Part shown: one piece after another, positions 9,826 through 20,178 of the stretch
Position numbering within the stretch: position 1 is the stretch's first letter
Layout of the letters: each line of letters starts with the position of its first letter
NCBI RefSeq assembly: GCF_019443425.1
Contig: NZ_CP080382.1
Location: 3,596,001-3,660,000 of the forward strand
Direction of reading: 5' to 3'
DNA length: 64,000 nucleotides
Origin: Arthrobacter sp. PAMC25284
GTDB taxonomy: Bacteria > Actinomycetota > Actinomycetes > Actinomycetales > Micrococcaceae
Notes under the pieces: generated by a model
Told to the model about the DNA's origin: nothing
Database searches by the model: none
What the model saw: the letters and a program-made list of their open reading frames with translations, nothing else
Translations under genes and position numbers: made by a program

Positions 9826-12823
9826 TTGTCCCGTCCCGCCAGCACCGTCCCGTCCGGAAGACCCCCGACACGAAGAGGCGCCCTGACGCCGACGTTGATA
9901 GTCGTCGCCGCGATAGTCATCGGCTTCATTTTCTTCGCCAATGTTTGGACCGATATCCTCTGGTACCAGCAGTTGGGTTTCTTCGAAGTGTTCCTCACGG
10001 AGAACCTGGCGCGGATTGCGATCTTCTTTACCGGCTTCGCGCTGATGTTCACCCCGATGTTTTTCGCGATCCGGATTGCTTACCATTCCCGTCCTGTGTA
10101 TGCCCCGGATTCGGAAATACGCGACAACCTGAACCGGTACCAGGCTCAACTCGAACCAGTACGCCGCGTGGTCATGGTGGGCCTGCCGGTGCTGTTCGGC
10201 CTGTTTGCGGGCAGCGCCGCGTCCAGCCAGTGGCAGAAGGTGCTCCTGTTCCTGAACCAGGTACCGTTCGGCAAGACTGACCCCGAGTTCGGCCTCGACA
10301 TCAGCTTCTACCTGATGACGTTGCCGTTCGTTGGATTCGTCACGGGCTTCCTCATCAGCGTTGCCGTCTTCGCGGGGATTGCCGGCGTCCTGACGCACTA
10401 CCTGTACGGAAGCGTCCGAATCATGGAGCGGGGCATTTTCACGAGCCGCGCCGCCCAGATCCATCTTGCCGTCACCGGCGCCGCGTTCGTCCTGCTGCTT
10501 GGCATCAATTTCTGGATGGACCGTTACGCCGCGGTGCAGAACACCAGCGGACGCTGGGCCGGTGCGTTGTACACGGATGTCAACGCCGTCATCCCCACGA
10601 AGTCCATTCTTGCCGTCGCCGCGGTACTGGTCGCGGTGCTGTTCGTCGTCGCTGCAGTCATCGGCAAGTGGCGGTTGCCCATGATTGGTACCGCCATGTT
10701 GGTGATCACCTCGATCCTCGCCGGCGGCGTTTACCCGTGGGTCATCCAGCAGTTCCAGGTCCGGCCCTCGGAGCAGACCTTGGAACGGGAGTTCATCGAA
10801 CGAAACATCATGCTCACCCGCGCTGCCTACGGTCTGGATAAAGTCGAGGAGAAGCGGTACAACGCCACCACGACTGCGACCTCCGGCGCGCTGGCCCCCG
10901 GACGCTCAAACCACGGAAAATATCCGTCTGCTGGATCCCAACCTGATCTCCGATGCGTTCTCACAGCTGGAACAGTTCCGGCCGTATTACCAATTCCCGG
11001 GAACCCTGAACGTTGACCGGTACGAGGTCGACGGCAAAATCCAGGACACGGTCATCGCGGTACGCGAACTTAATCCCCGGGGCTTGAGCAGCAACCAGCA
11101 GTCGTGGCTGAACCAGCACATTGTCTACACCCACGGGTATGGCATCGTGGCGGCCAAGGGCAACAAGTTCACCGTGGATGGCAAACCGGACTTCCTTCAG
11201 GCCGGTATTCCAACGGCGGGCGTGCTCGGCAGCGAGGAAACATTCGAGCCGCGGATCTACTTCGGCGAAAATTCACCGGAGTACTCCATCGTCGGCGGGC
11301 CCGTTGGTGCGCCGCCGCGTGAGCAGGACCGTCCGGCGTCCAAGGACGGCGGCGGCGAGACCCAGTACACGTTTACCGGTGACGGCGGTCCGAATGTCGG
11401 CAGCTTCTTCAACAAGATCCTGTACGCGATCAAGTTCCAGTCCTCGGATCTGCTCCTTTCCGACGGAGTCAATGCCCAGTCCCAGATCCTTTACGACCGC
11501 GATCCGCGGGACCGGGTGCGGAAGGTCGCGCCCTACCTGACGGTGGACGGCAATGCCTATCCCGCCGTCGTGGACGGCCGGGTGAAGTGGATTGTGGACG
11601 GGTACACCACGAGCCAGTTCTATCCGTATTCCCAGCAGGAACAGCTCTCGAGTGCTACCGCGGACTCGCAGACGACCGCTGGCCGGACCCCGGCGCTGCC
11701 GAACAGCTCGGTGAACTACATCCGCAACTCGGTCAAGGCCACCGTGGATGCCTATGACGGTTCCGTGACGCTGTACGCATGGGATGACCAGGACCCGATC
11801 CTGAAATCATGGCAAAACGTGTTCCCGGCGTCGTTGAAGCCGTATTCGGAGATGTCCGGTGATGTGATGAGCCACGTGCGCTACCCCGAGGATCTCTTCA
11901 AGGTCCAGCGCGAACTCCTGGGCCGTTACCACGTCACCAACCCGGACCGGTTCTACACGAATGAAGAAGCCTGGAGCGTACCGAACGACCCGACAGTCCA
12001 GACTGATGTCAATCAGCCGCCGTTCTATATGTCCCTGAAGATGCCGGGCCAGGAAGATCCTTCGTTCCAGCTCACGTCGTCCTTCATTCCGCAGATCGTT
12101 AACGGCAACGCCCGCAACGTGATGTACGGGTTCCTGGCAGCGGATTCCGATGCCGGCAACCAGAAGGGTGTGAAGGCGGAGAGCTATGGCCAGCTCCGGC
12201 TCCTGAATATCCCGCCGGAGACCCAGGTGCCCGGCCCCGGCCAGGCGCAGAACAAGTTCAACTCCGACCCGACGGTCTCCCAGGCCCTCAACCTGCTGCG
12301 CCAGGGCGCCTCGGCGGTCCTCAACGGCAACCTGCTGACACTGCCGGTGGGCGGCGGCATGCTCTACGTCCAGCCCGTGTACCTGAAGTCCACCGGCGAG
12401 ACGTCCTACCCGACGCTGCAGCGCGTCCTGGTTGCCTTCGGTGACAAGATCGGGTTCGCCCCGACTCTGGATGAAGCCCTGAACCAGCTGTTCGGCGGCG
12501 ACTCCGGTGCTGCGGCGGGCGATTCGGCCAACAAGGGGCAAACGCCGACGACACCCGACGGCACTCCGGCTACCCCCGGTACCCCGGGCGTTACCGACGC
12601 CAAGGCTGCGCTGAAGGCGGCGCTCGACGAAGCCAACGCCGCTATTAAGGCAGGCCAGGAAGCCCTCGCCAAGGGTGACTTCGCCGCCTACGGCGTCGAG
12701 CAGCGGAAGCTTGCCTCGGCGCTGCAGAAGGCGCTCGACGCCGAAGCCAGGGTCGTCGTGCCGGCACCGGCCACGCCGGCTCCGTCGCCGGAAGCCACTC
12801 CGTCGCCGGAAGCCAGCAACTGA
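9826..12823 (+). CDS. UPF0182 family large membrane protein (Rv3193c-like), frame interrupted
   Basis: The TTG start at 9826 has GAGG 8–9 bp upstream. The N-terminal third holds about seven membrane segments (for example [18 protein letters not shown]). The rest is a large extracytoplasmic domain with an Ala/Pro-rich tail ending ...TPSPEASN. The frame shifts at the GGCCCCC tract 10893–10899. Dropping one C gives [19 protein letters not shown], which reads straight into the second part, for about 998 residues, the usual family length. The function is unknown in all actinobacteria. A strong hairpin follows the stop. Confidence 0.9.
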
Positions 12824-12843
12824 CGATACGTAGCTGAACGCAA

Positions 12844-12888
12844 CAGAAGGCCGGGCCAGCGCCCTTGGGGCGCTGACCCGGCCTTCTG
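12844..12888. terminator. Terminator hairpin after the UPF0182 gene
   Basis: A stem of about 20 bp (CAGAAGGCCGGG... / ...CCCGGCCTTCTG, with a mismatch) has a short TTGG loop. There is no long T-run, as is common in high-GC actinobacteria. Confidence 0.75.
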
Positions 12889-12972
12889 CATAGCCGGCGG
12901 CGGCTGCGAGATGCACATCACGTCCCCGGAATTATGCCTCAGGTTACCGGGCAGGTAGAGTTGATCTTGCGA

Positions 12973-13046
12973 CGCGGGGTGGAGCAGTTCGGTAGCTCGC
13001 TGGGCTCATAACCCAGAGGTCACAGGTTCAAATCCTGTCCCCGCAA
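12973..13046 (+). tRNA. tRNA-fMet (initiator), anticodon CAT
   Basis: The 74-nt gene has no encoded CCA. Initiator hallmarks are a C1–A72 mismatch at the acceptor end and three consecutive G-C pairs closing the anticodon stem (GGG CTCATAA CCC). The T-arm stem carries an A-T pair (CACAG ... CTGTC) where the second copy has G-C. The 20 bp upstream closely match those of the second copy, ending TTGATCTTGCGA. Confidence 0.97.
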
Positions 13047-13057
13047 CTGAAGAAATG

Positions 13058-13092
13058 GCCCGGAATGCTGGAAACAGTGTTCCGGGCTTTTT
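13058..13092 (+). terminator. Rho-independent terminator after the first tRNA-fMet
   Basis: The stem GCCCGGAAtgCTG / CAGTGTTCCGGGC with a GAAA loop is followed by TTTTT, 11 bp after the tRNA. Confidence 0.9.
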
Positions 13093-13248
13093 CGTTTAAG
13101 CCCTGCCGCTCACCCCGAAAGTGAGTTGTTCGGACGCAGCGCGTCCGCGCCCGGGGAGGGTGGCGGTTCCACCACCATCAGGCCGGCCGGCGTCCCGGGG
13201 ACAGTTGGTCGGGGCCACCGGAAAACTAGGGTAGGCTTGATCTTGCGA

Positions 13249-13323
<75 letters not shown>

Positions 13324-13335
13324 TGAAGAATAACA

Positions 13336-13372
13336 GTAAGGCCCGGATCGGTTGATCCGGGCCTTACTTGTT
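13336..13372 (+). terminator. Terminator after the second tRNA-fMet
   Basis: A perfect 14-bp stem (GTAAGGCCCGGATC / GATCCGGGCCTTAC) with a GGTT loop is followed by TTGTTG. It also faces the convergent photolyase gene. Confidence 0.88.
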
Positions 13373-13449
13373 GCTTGGCAGTACGCCCCGGTCCGGCCTC
13401 AGGGCGTGTCTTAGGCAATGCCGCGGCCCGGAGCACCAACGCGCAGGTG

Positions 13450-14884
13450 TCAGCTGTCCTTGAGCCGCTGGTAGGCCTCCAGCGCCCGGGCCCGCGACTC
13501 AGGCAGCCCGACGATCGGTTCCGGGTAGTCCGTCCCGGGCCCGCCCGAGGCGCCGGCCTTCCAAGGCTCATGGATCGCTTTGGCCTCCAGAGCGGAGAGC
13601 TCGGGCAGGTAGTGCCGGAGGTACTTGCCGCCGGCGTCGAATTTCCTGCTCTGGGTGACCGGGTTGAAGATGCGGAAATACGGCGATGCATCGGCGCCGG
13701 ACCCGGCAACCCACTGCCAGTTGGCCGGGTTGCTGGCGGCATCTGCGTCCACGAGGGTGTCCCAGAACCAGGCTTCGCCGAGCCGCCAGTCGGTCATCAG
13801 GTTTTTCACGAGGAAGGATGCCGCGGCCATCCGCACCCGGTTGTGCATCCAGCCCGTCTGCCAGAGCTGACGCATGCCGGCGTCGACCAGCGGGTAGCCG
13901 GTCTCACCCTGCTGCCAGGCATGCAGTTCGGCGGCCGAGGGCGTTTCCCACGGGAAGCGGTCAAACTCCGGGCGGTAGTTCTGGATGGCGAGCGAAGGGT
14001 TCTCGTAGAGCAACTGCCAGCAGAATTCCCGCCAGCCGAGCTGGGACCGGAAGACTCCGAGGTCGGCTGGCTCGCCGTGTGGAAAGTGGTCCCGGATCGT
14101 GTGCCAGATGCGGAACGGGCTGATCTCGCCGAACCGCAGGTACGGTGAGAGCCTGCTGGTGCCTTCCACCCCGGGCAGGTCCCTGCCGGTGGCGTAGTCC
14201 GCTGAAGGGCCCTCCAGAAAGTCCTCGAGCAGGCTGTGGGCGCCGGCTTCACCCGGAGTCCAGGTCCGGGCCAGTCCAGCGCTCCAGTCCGGCCGGCGGG
14301 GGAGGAGCCCCCAGCTCTCCAGCGAATCGCCGGCCGGCGGTGCCCCGGCGGCCGACAGCGCGGTGGCCGGCAGCTTTCCGGGGGCCTCGAGTGGACGGCG
14401 TGGTTCCGTCCCGGCCAGGCAGGGCCCGCCAGAACGGCGTAAAGACCTTGTAGGGGCCTCCGGCGCCGGTGCGGATCGTCCAGGGCTCAAACATCAGGTT
14501 GGCCTGGAAGCTTTCGGCATTAAGGCCGTGCTCGGTGGCCCAGCTCTGGACGTCGGCATCGACGGTACGTTCGGGTTCCCCGTAGCGGCGGTTCCACAGC
14601 AGCGACGAGGCGGAAGTCTCCCGGGTAAGCTCCTGGATGATCCCGGCGGCGGAGCCGCGCCGCAGCAGCAGGCGGGAACCGGCCGCATCCAGCGCGGCGT
14701 CGAGCCGCGACAGGGAGTGATGAAGCCACCATTTCACGGCACCGCCGAGGGGACGTATGCCCTCGGATTCTTCGTCAAGGACGTAGACGACGGTGAGGGG
14801 ATTTCCGAGCGCCGCTGCTTTGGTCATCGCCGGGTTGTCATCCAGGCGGAGGTCGTCGCGGAGCCAGACGAGAGTCGAAGACAT
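13450..14884 (-). CDS. phr: Deoxyribodipyrimidine photolyase, frame interrupted
   Basis: This is a light-dependent cyclobutane pyrimidine dimer repair enzyme. The N-terminal antenna-binding Rossmann domain starts at ATG 14884 (SSTLVWLRDDLRLDDNPAM). The C-terminal FAD domain has TSRLSPYLRFGEISPFRIW, the GYPLVDAGMRQLWQTGWMHN segment, NLMTDWRLGEAWFW and the PYFRIFNPVTQSRKFD block, all typical of class I photolyases. One extra base in GGGCCC 14422–14427 breaks the frame; removing it reads FWRACLAGTEPRRPL and gives about 477 residues. Photolyase is preferred over cryptochrome, but only the whole sequence compared with families would decide this. Confidence 0.92.
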
Positions 14885-14911
14885 GGGCCAACGCTACACG
14901 CCGGAAACGGC

Positions 14912-14969
14912 GGAGGCCGCGCCGCGGATCCTGTGACTGGCTGACAGGGGTCACCGCGGCGCGGTCTCC
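14912..14969. terminator. GC-rich inverted repeat between pspA and phr
   Basis: The 11-bp arms CCGCGCCGCGG (14917–14927) and CCGCGGCGCGG (14954–14964) are extended outward by GGAG/CTCC. There is no T-run. It lies just downstream of pspA on the minus strand and may end that transcript. Confidence 0.5.
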
Positions 14970-15000
14970 GGGTCCGGCGGCAGGCGCCTTGTCCGGGGGG

Positions 15001-15789
15001 TCAGAGGCGGTCGAAGTCGGATTCTTCGACGACGGAGCCGGCAGGCTTGCCGTTGCCGGTGCCGATGGCGGCAGCGGATCCGCCGGACTTGAGCGCCGCG
15101 AGCCGGGCTTCAATCTCGGTCTGCTCGCCGAGGTCCTCGAGTGAGTTGAACTGGGCATCGAGGCTGGACTCGGCAAGCTCCTGCTGGCCGCGGACCTTGG
15201 CTTCCTCGCGGCGGATCTTCTCTTCGAAACGCCCGACTTCGCTCGTGGGATCCATGATGTTAATGCTCTTGAGAGCGTCGTGAACCTGGGTCTGCGCAGC
15301 GGCAGTCTTGGAACGGGCCACAAGTTCGTTGCGCTTGCTCGTGAGTTCGTTGAGTTTGCCCTTCATCTGGTCCAGGCCATGCTTGAGCCTGTCCACGACC
15401 TCGACCTGGGAGGCGATGCTCGGCGCCGATGCCTTAGCCTCGCTCTCCGAGCCCATTTGGCGCTGCAGGGCCACCTTGGCGAGGTTGTCAAACTTCTCAG
15501 CGTCGACGATGTCACCCTTGGCCCGGTACTCGTCGGCCTTGCGCGACGCTGCGAGGGCCTTCGTGCCCCAATCCTGGGCGTTCTTCAAATCCTCGTTGTA
15601 GTCATCCTGCAGCATGCGCAGATTGCCGATGGTCTGGGCCACGGCGGACTCGGCCTCGGCAATGTTGTTTGTGTAGTCACGGACCATTTGGTCCAGCATC
15701 TTCTGTGGATTCTCGGCCTGATCCAGCAGGGAGTTGATGTTGGCTTTCGCCAGCTGCGCCATGCGGCCAAAGATGGACTGCTTAACCAT
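15001..15789 (-). CDS. pspA: PspA/IM30 family membrane stress protein
   Basis: The 262-residue, nearly all-helical protein fits the PspA/Vipp1 (ESCRT-III-like) family, which coats and stabilises the inner membrane. The amphipathic N-terminal helix (SIFGRMAQLAKANINSLL) is followed by the conserved QAENPQKMLDQMVRDY. Long heptad-rich helices run to about residue 220, and the short tail is Gly/Ala-rich. It lies 115 bp downstream of the TPM-domain gene on the same strand, suggesting a two-gene envelope unit. No PspF-type regulator is nearby. Confidence 0.93.
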   Translation of the reverse strand: MVKQSIFGRMAQLAKANINSLLDQAENPQKMLDQMVRDYTNNIAEAESAVAQTIGNLRMLQDDYNEDLKNAQDWGTKALAASRKADEYRAKGDIVDAEKFDNLAKVALQRQMGSESEAKASAPSIASQVEVVDRLKHGLDQMKGKLNELTSKRNELVARSKTAAAQTQVHDALKSINIMDPTSEVGRFEEKIRREEAKVRGQQELAESSLDAQFNSLEDLGEQTEIEARLAALKSGGSAAAIGTGNGKPAGSVVEESDFDRL

Positions 15790-15904
15790 GTTGTTGCCTT
15801 TCGTCCTGCTCAGATATTCGCACTGAAATCAGTGAACCGATGATGAACCCTCTGTGTCCGCCCGCAGTGCACGTCAGCGGGCAGCAAATCTGTTTGGCCG
15901 GCTG

Positions 15905-17929
15905 CTAGAAGTCGCCGCCGCCGCCAAAGTCCCCGCCCCAGCCGCCGCCTGAGTCGCCGCCGCCCCAGCCGCCGGAGTCTCCGCCGCCGCCCCAGCCGCC
16001 GCCGCCGTGTCCGCCGTGAAGGATGGAGTTGATCAGGATCCCGCCGAGGATGGCGCCGCCCATGCCGCCGCCCCTGCCGCCGAACATTCCGCCCTGGCCG
16101 TAGCCCTGGTTGGCGTAGCCGCCGAACTGGTCAACGTCGGCCTGGGCCTGCTGGGCGGCCTGTGCTGCCAGCGCGTGGGCCTGCTGGGCATACTGCAATG
16201 CGGTAACGGGATCGGTGCGGGAAATGGAAAGCGCGTAATCCAGATTCCGCTGGGCTTCGGCGAGCCGGGTGCGCGCCTCAGTGCGCACGCCGCCCCGGCG
16301 TGCCGTGATGTAGTCGGACGTCGCGCTGATCTGTGCCTGGGCCGACATGATGCTCTGCTGCAGCGAGGCCTGCGCCCGGCGGCTTTGCTCCTCATGGTCC
16401 CGGATCCCGGCGAGGGCCGAATCGAGCGACTGGTGCGCCGTCTCGACCCGCTCCAGCGTAGCCACCGGGTCGATCTTGCCGGACTGGATCTCAGTCTTGA
16501 CCTGCGCCAGGGCAGCTTCCACAGCAGCGACGGGACCGGCCAGTTGGGGATGCGCACCGGACTGGAACATGGCCCGAGCCTGGGCCAGATCCTGGGCGGT
16601 GTCGACAACGGCGGTCTCGAGTCCGCTGCGTGCGCCATCCAGCGTTCCGGCGACCTTCATGATGGCGCCGAGGAGCACGGTCGTCTGGTGCAAGCTCTCC
16701 TCCGCGGCCCGGACGGCTACCGCGGCGAGGCTGCCTTCGCCGGCGCTGAGCTTTTCCTGGGCTGTCGCGGAGGCGTTTTGCACAAATGCCAGCCGCTCTT
16801 TGGCCTGGCCGATGTTGTCCGACACCTGCGCGAGGGCGCTCGCGGCATACTTGGCGCGCAAGTCGTTCAGGGACTGTTCCGCACGGTAAATCTTCGCCTG
16901 GGCTTCGTCCGCCCCCGCGCTGACGGCGGCAAGCGCCTGGGGGGCATTCTTCTCCAGCTCCCGGAGCGAGTCGAAGTCCGCCTTTTGCTCCTGGAGGGAG
17001 CCCAGGGCGGCCTCGGACCGGCGGATGATTTCGCCGAGCCAGGTCCGCTGCTGCTCCTCCGTGTCCGGGATGTGGTCGTCAAGCTGTTGCTGCAGCTTGA
17101 AGGACTCGGACATGTGGGCCTTGGCTTCCTGCAGGGCTTTGGTGAAGTTGCCGACGGCGGAGTCACCGTATTGTGCCTGGGCAAAGCCGAGTTCCTGCTC
17201 GCTGGACTTGATGGCATCATCCGCCTCGATCAGCAACGAGCCGCCCTTGCGGCGCAGTTCTTCGACGCTCAGCCCGGCCAGCGGATCCAGTCCGGCGCCC
17301 TGGCCGTCGGCCGCCGCGACCGAAGCCTGGAGCGCCTTCTTCCGGCGGCTACGGAAATACATGTACGCCCCGGCTCCGGCTGCAGCGACGCCCGCCCCGA
17401 CCAGCACGGCGCTGCCGGCGCCGGCGTCGGACGGGAGGTTTCCGCTGCCGCCGCCGGCGGCGTCACCGATTGCTGCCGCCGTGTCGATGGCAGCCTGGGC
17501 GTAGTCGCCGCTGCGCAGTTGCGGATCGACGGCATTCTTGACGATGTTGTCCCGCTGGGCCTCGGTGATCTTGCTGTTGGATGGTTTGCTCAGTTGATAC
17601 TGGCGGGTCTCCGTGGCGACGCTCAGCAGCATCGCGTTCGCGCCGAGACTGGCTTTGTTGGCCACGGCAGTCGCCCAGGCCACACGTTCCGTCGGGTTCT
17701 CGAATTTTTTCACGAACACGACGTGCAGAGTCATCGCGTGTTCCGCGCCGAGGTTCGTGATTGCCGCTTCAACCTCAGAAGTTCTGCCGCCGAGAACTCC
17801 CGCCGAGTCCACAACCTTTGTGACCGGATCCAGGGTGACGGGATCCTCAGCAAGCGCAGGAGCCGCAGGCAGTACCAGCAGTCCCGCGACGCCCAGAACC
17901 GCGAGGAGACGTTTGAACATAGACCGCAT
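15905..17929 (-). CDS. TPM domain-containing membrane protein with coiled-coil middle and Gly-rich tail
   Basis: The protein has about 674 residues. ATG 17929 is chosen; a TTG two codons upstream is possible. A Sec signal peptide ends near APALAED. The TPM domain (DPVTKVVDSAGVLGG ... WATAVANKASLGANAMLL) spans about residues 30–160. One transmembrane helix lies around residues 175–195 (VLVGAGVAAAGAGAYMYF). It is followed by about 400 residues of helical coiled coil. The tail is a Gly/Trp/Asp-rich stretch of GGWGGGGDS-like units ending GGGGDF. Related TPM proteins include TLP18.3/Psb32-like acid phosphatases and proteins of unknown role. The link with pspA suggests membrane-stress function; this is inference. 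Confidence 0.88.
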   Translation of the reverse strand: MRSMFKRLLAVLGVAGLLVLPAAPALAEDPVTLDPVTKVVDSAGVLGGRTSEVEAAITNLGAEHAMTLHVVFVKKFENPTERVAWATAVANKASLGANAMLLSVATETRQYQLSKPSNSKITEAQRDNIVKNAVDPQLRSGDYAQAAIDTAAAIGDAAGGGSGNLPSDAGAGSAVLVGAGVAAAGAGAYMYFRSRRKKALQASVAAADGQGAGLDPLAGLSVEELRRKGGSLLIEADDAIKSSEQELGFAQAQYGDSAVGNFTKALQEAKAHMSESFKLQQQLDDHIPDTEEQQRTWLGEIIRRSEAALGSLQEQKADFDSLRELEKNAPQALAAVSAGADEAQAKIYRAEQSLNDLRAKYAASALAQVSDNIGQAKERLAFVQNASATAQEKLSAGEGSLAAVAVRAAEESLHQTTVLLGAIMKVAGTLDGARSGLETAVVDTAQDLAQARAMFQSGAHPQLAGPVAAVEAALAQVKTEIQSGKIDPVATLERVETAHQSLDSALAGIRDHEEQSRRAQASLQQSIMSAQAQISATSDYITARRGGVRTEARTRLAEAQRNLDYALSISRTDPVTALQYAQQAHALAAQAAQQAQADVDQFGGYANQGYGQGGMFGGRGGGMGGAILGGILINSILHGGHGGGGWGGGGDSGGWGGGDSGGGWGGDFGGGGDF

Positions 17930-18220
17930 GCGCAACCCTTCAGCACTTCTTCAGCCGGTTCGGCCGAACCGGCAATCACATACGCAACAGCGCCCAACGC
18001 ACGTGTGAAGCCGCAGGTTGCTGTGGCAGTTCCCTTTGATTCTATGGTGCCCACGAATGAGCGTCCACCGACGGGAATATGCCACCAGCGAAACACGCTG
18101 ATGCAATCAGGCACCTCAGCCCCGCCTTCTTACCAGCCGCTCAGGAACCTCCCAGCAAATGTCCGCTCTAGTATCAGCCGGAGCGTCCATAGTTAATGAC
18201 AGACGAGGAAAGGAAGTCCT

Positions 18221-19906
18221 ATGACTGAGAACCCAGTGGAGGGTGCATCGCCGCACGACCGGGAGCCGCGGAAGCCGCACGACGGCTCCTCCGGGCCGGC
18301 CGGGGACTCGGCGCCGGACCGCGAGAACCCGACGCTTCCGCTCGACCGCCCCGAGGCCGGAACACCGCGCCCGGTCTATCCGCAGCACAAGCCGTCCTAC
18401 GGCCAGCACACCGCTTCCGAAGATCGCCAGTACACGACGCCGGAAGTACAGCGGCCGGAAACACCGAAGCTGGAAGCACGCCAAGACCCCGCGCCCGACA
18501 CCCGGCAGTCCGGCACTCCGGCCGACGCGGCCGGGCAGTCCGGGCCGCAGGCCCACACTCACGCGCAATCCACAGATGCGCGCTGGTACGGCGGCGGAGA
18601 GACCCCGTCCGGGCAGTCCACGTTCGGTTCCGCGGTGGGCAATCAGCAGCCGTCCGGGTCACCCTACGCCGGGTACGCCAACGACCCGGCCTATGCCCCC
18701 AAGCGCAAGGCCGCCTTTGGTGTCCCGACTCTGGTGGCCAGCATCCTCGCTGCCGGTCTGATCGGTGGCGCCGTCGTTGCCGGCGGCAACGCGCTGCTGG
18801 GCAACGGACCGACGGCCACCGTCGGCGCCACCAGCAGCCAGGCTGGCCCGGTGATCGTAAACAACATGGACGATGTCAACGCCATCACCGCAGCCGCCGT
18901 CAAGGCAACTCCGAGTGTGGTGACGATCAAGGCGTCCAGCGGCAGCGACGGCGGCACCGGGTCCGGGATCATCCTCGACGCCGAGGGCCACGTCCTCACC
19001 AACACACACGTCGTGACCCTTGACGGCACGGTCGCGAACGCTGCCATCGAGGTCCGCACGAGTGACGGGAAGGTCTACAGCGCCAAGATTGTTGGCACGG
19101 ATCCGCTTTCAGACCTCGCCGTTGTGAAGATGGAAAATGCCTCCGGGCTGATCCCCGCGACACTGGGCGACTCCGGCAAAATGAACGTGGGGGACACCGC
19201 CGTCGCCATTGGCTCCCCGCTCGGACTCACCGGCACGGTGACGGATGGCATCGTTTCGACGTTGAACCGGACCATCAGCGTCGCATCCTCGGCAGCCCCC
19301 AAGAACCCGGCCGATAACTCCCAGGGTGGCGACCAGGGCTTCCAATTCGCCCCTCCAGGGGGCGGGCAGAGCCAGAACACCGCAAACCAGGGTTCCATCT
19401 CCATTAACGTCATCCAGACCGACGCGGCGATCAACCCGGGTAATTCCGGCGGGGCATTGGTGAACATCAAGGGCGAAGTCATCGGCGTTAACGTCGCGAT
19501 CGCATCTGCCGGCGGAGATTCCAGCAGCACCGGCAATATCGGCGTGGGGTTCAGTATTCCGATCAACAACGCCAAGCGTATTGCGCAGGAAATCATCAGC
19601 AACGGCAAGGCAACGCACGGGCAGTTTGGCGTGAGCGTCAAGGCCAAATCAGCCAGCAGCTCCGGCTCCGGGTTCTCGGTAGGAGCGGAAGTCGCGACGG
19701 TTGAATCGGGCTCCGCCGCGGACAAAGCCGGTGTCAAGGTGGGCGATGTCGTGACCAAGTTCCAGAACCTCGTGATCAATGATCCCAACCAGCTGACCGC
19801 CGCGGTCCGGGAGCAGCCGGCGGGAGCGACGGTCAGGGTAACAGTCCTGCGCGGTGGCCAACTCAAGGAACTCGACGTGACCCTCGGCGCGGCAGCCGAG
19901 CAGTAG
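18221..19906 (+). CDS. HtrA/DegP-like S1C serine protease with PDZ domain, membrane-anchored
   Basis: The protein has 561 residues. A long disordered Pro/Gln/Thr-rich cytoplasmic N-terminus (about 165 residues) precedes one transmembrane helix (VPTLVASILAAGLIGGAVV). The chymotrypsin-fold protease has the triad visible: His in LTNTHVVTL, Asp in DPLSDLAVVK and Ser in INPGNSGGAL. A C-terminal PDZ domain holds GSAADKAGVKVGDVV. Actinobacterial homologues (HtrA/PepD group) act in envelope protein quality control. ATG 18221 has the RBS-like GAGGAAAGGAAG 9 bp upstream. The 291 bp before it, shared with the divergent TPM gene, show no other gene. Confidence 0.93.
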   Translation: MTENPVEGASPHDREPRKPHDGSSGPAGDSAPDRENPTLPLDRPEAGTPRPVYPQHKPSYGQHTASEDRQYTTPEVQRPETPKLEARQDPAPDTRQSGTPADAAGQSGPQAHTHAQSTDARWYGGGETPSGQSTFGSAVGNQQPSGSPYAGYANDPAYAPKRKAAFGVPTLVASILAAGLIGGAVVAGGNALLGNGPTATVGATSSQAGPVIVNNMDDVNAITAAAVKATPSVVTIKASSGSDGGTGSGIILDAEGHVLTNTHVVTLDGTVANAAIEVRTSDGKVYSAKIVGTDPLSDLAVVKMENASGLIPATLGDSGKMNVGDTAVAIGSPLGLTGTVTDGIVSTLNRTISVASSAAPKNPADNSQGGDQGFQFAPPGGGQSQNTANQGSISINVIQTDAAINPGNSGGALVNIKGEVIGVNVAIASAGGDSSSTGNIGVGFSIPINNAKRIAQEIISNGKATHGQFGVSVKAKSASSSGSGFSVGAEVATVESGSAADKAGVKVGDVVTKFQNLVINDPNQLTAAVREQPAGATVRVTVLRGGQLKELDVTLGAAAEQ

Positions 19907-19923
19907 GCCTCAGCAGCCCCTCC

Positions 19924-19984
19924 GGCGCGCGGACGGCACCCGCGGGCGCCGTCCGCGCGCCGTTCCGTCCGGGCGTTCGGACGG
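19924..19984. terminator. Two consecutive GC-rich hairpins after the htrA-like gene
   Basis: A perfect 14-bp stem (GGCGCGCGGACGGC / GCCGTCCGCGCGCC, 19924–19961) is followed at once by CCGTCCG-loop-CGGACGG. There is no T-run. The likely role is ending the protease transcript before etfB. Confidence 0.6.
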
Positions 19985-20178
19985 CGTTCCGCCGGCAGGG
20001 CGCTGCCCGCGGGGCCGGCATCGTCCCCGGTCTGACACGGGCGTTAACCGAGGCGGCGCCGGGGAGCCGGTTTGTGGTTAGCTAGGACCAGCCCGGCACC
20101 CCGGGCGTCCGTGGCCATGACCCGCCAGGCTGGCCGTTCCCCGCATGGAAGGCTGCTGTCATCACAGTGGAAGAGACA

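Noticed and set aside
13375..14148. Plus-strand ORF opposite phr
   Set aside because: It is a shadow; the minus-strand photolyase has a complete set of family motifs.
16007..18196. 729-codon plus-strand ORF opposite the TPM gene
   Set aside because: It is a mirror of the minus-strand coding pattern in GC-rich DNA. The minus-strand protein has a signal peptide, TPM domain and Gly-rich tail, and the plus-strand translation matches no family and is Leu/Gly/Arg-rich.
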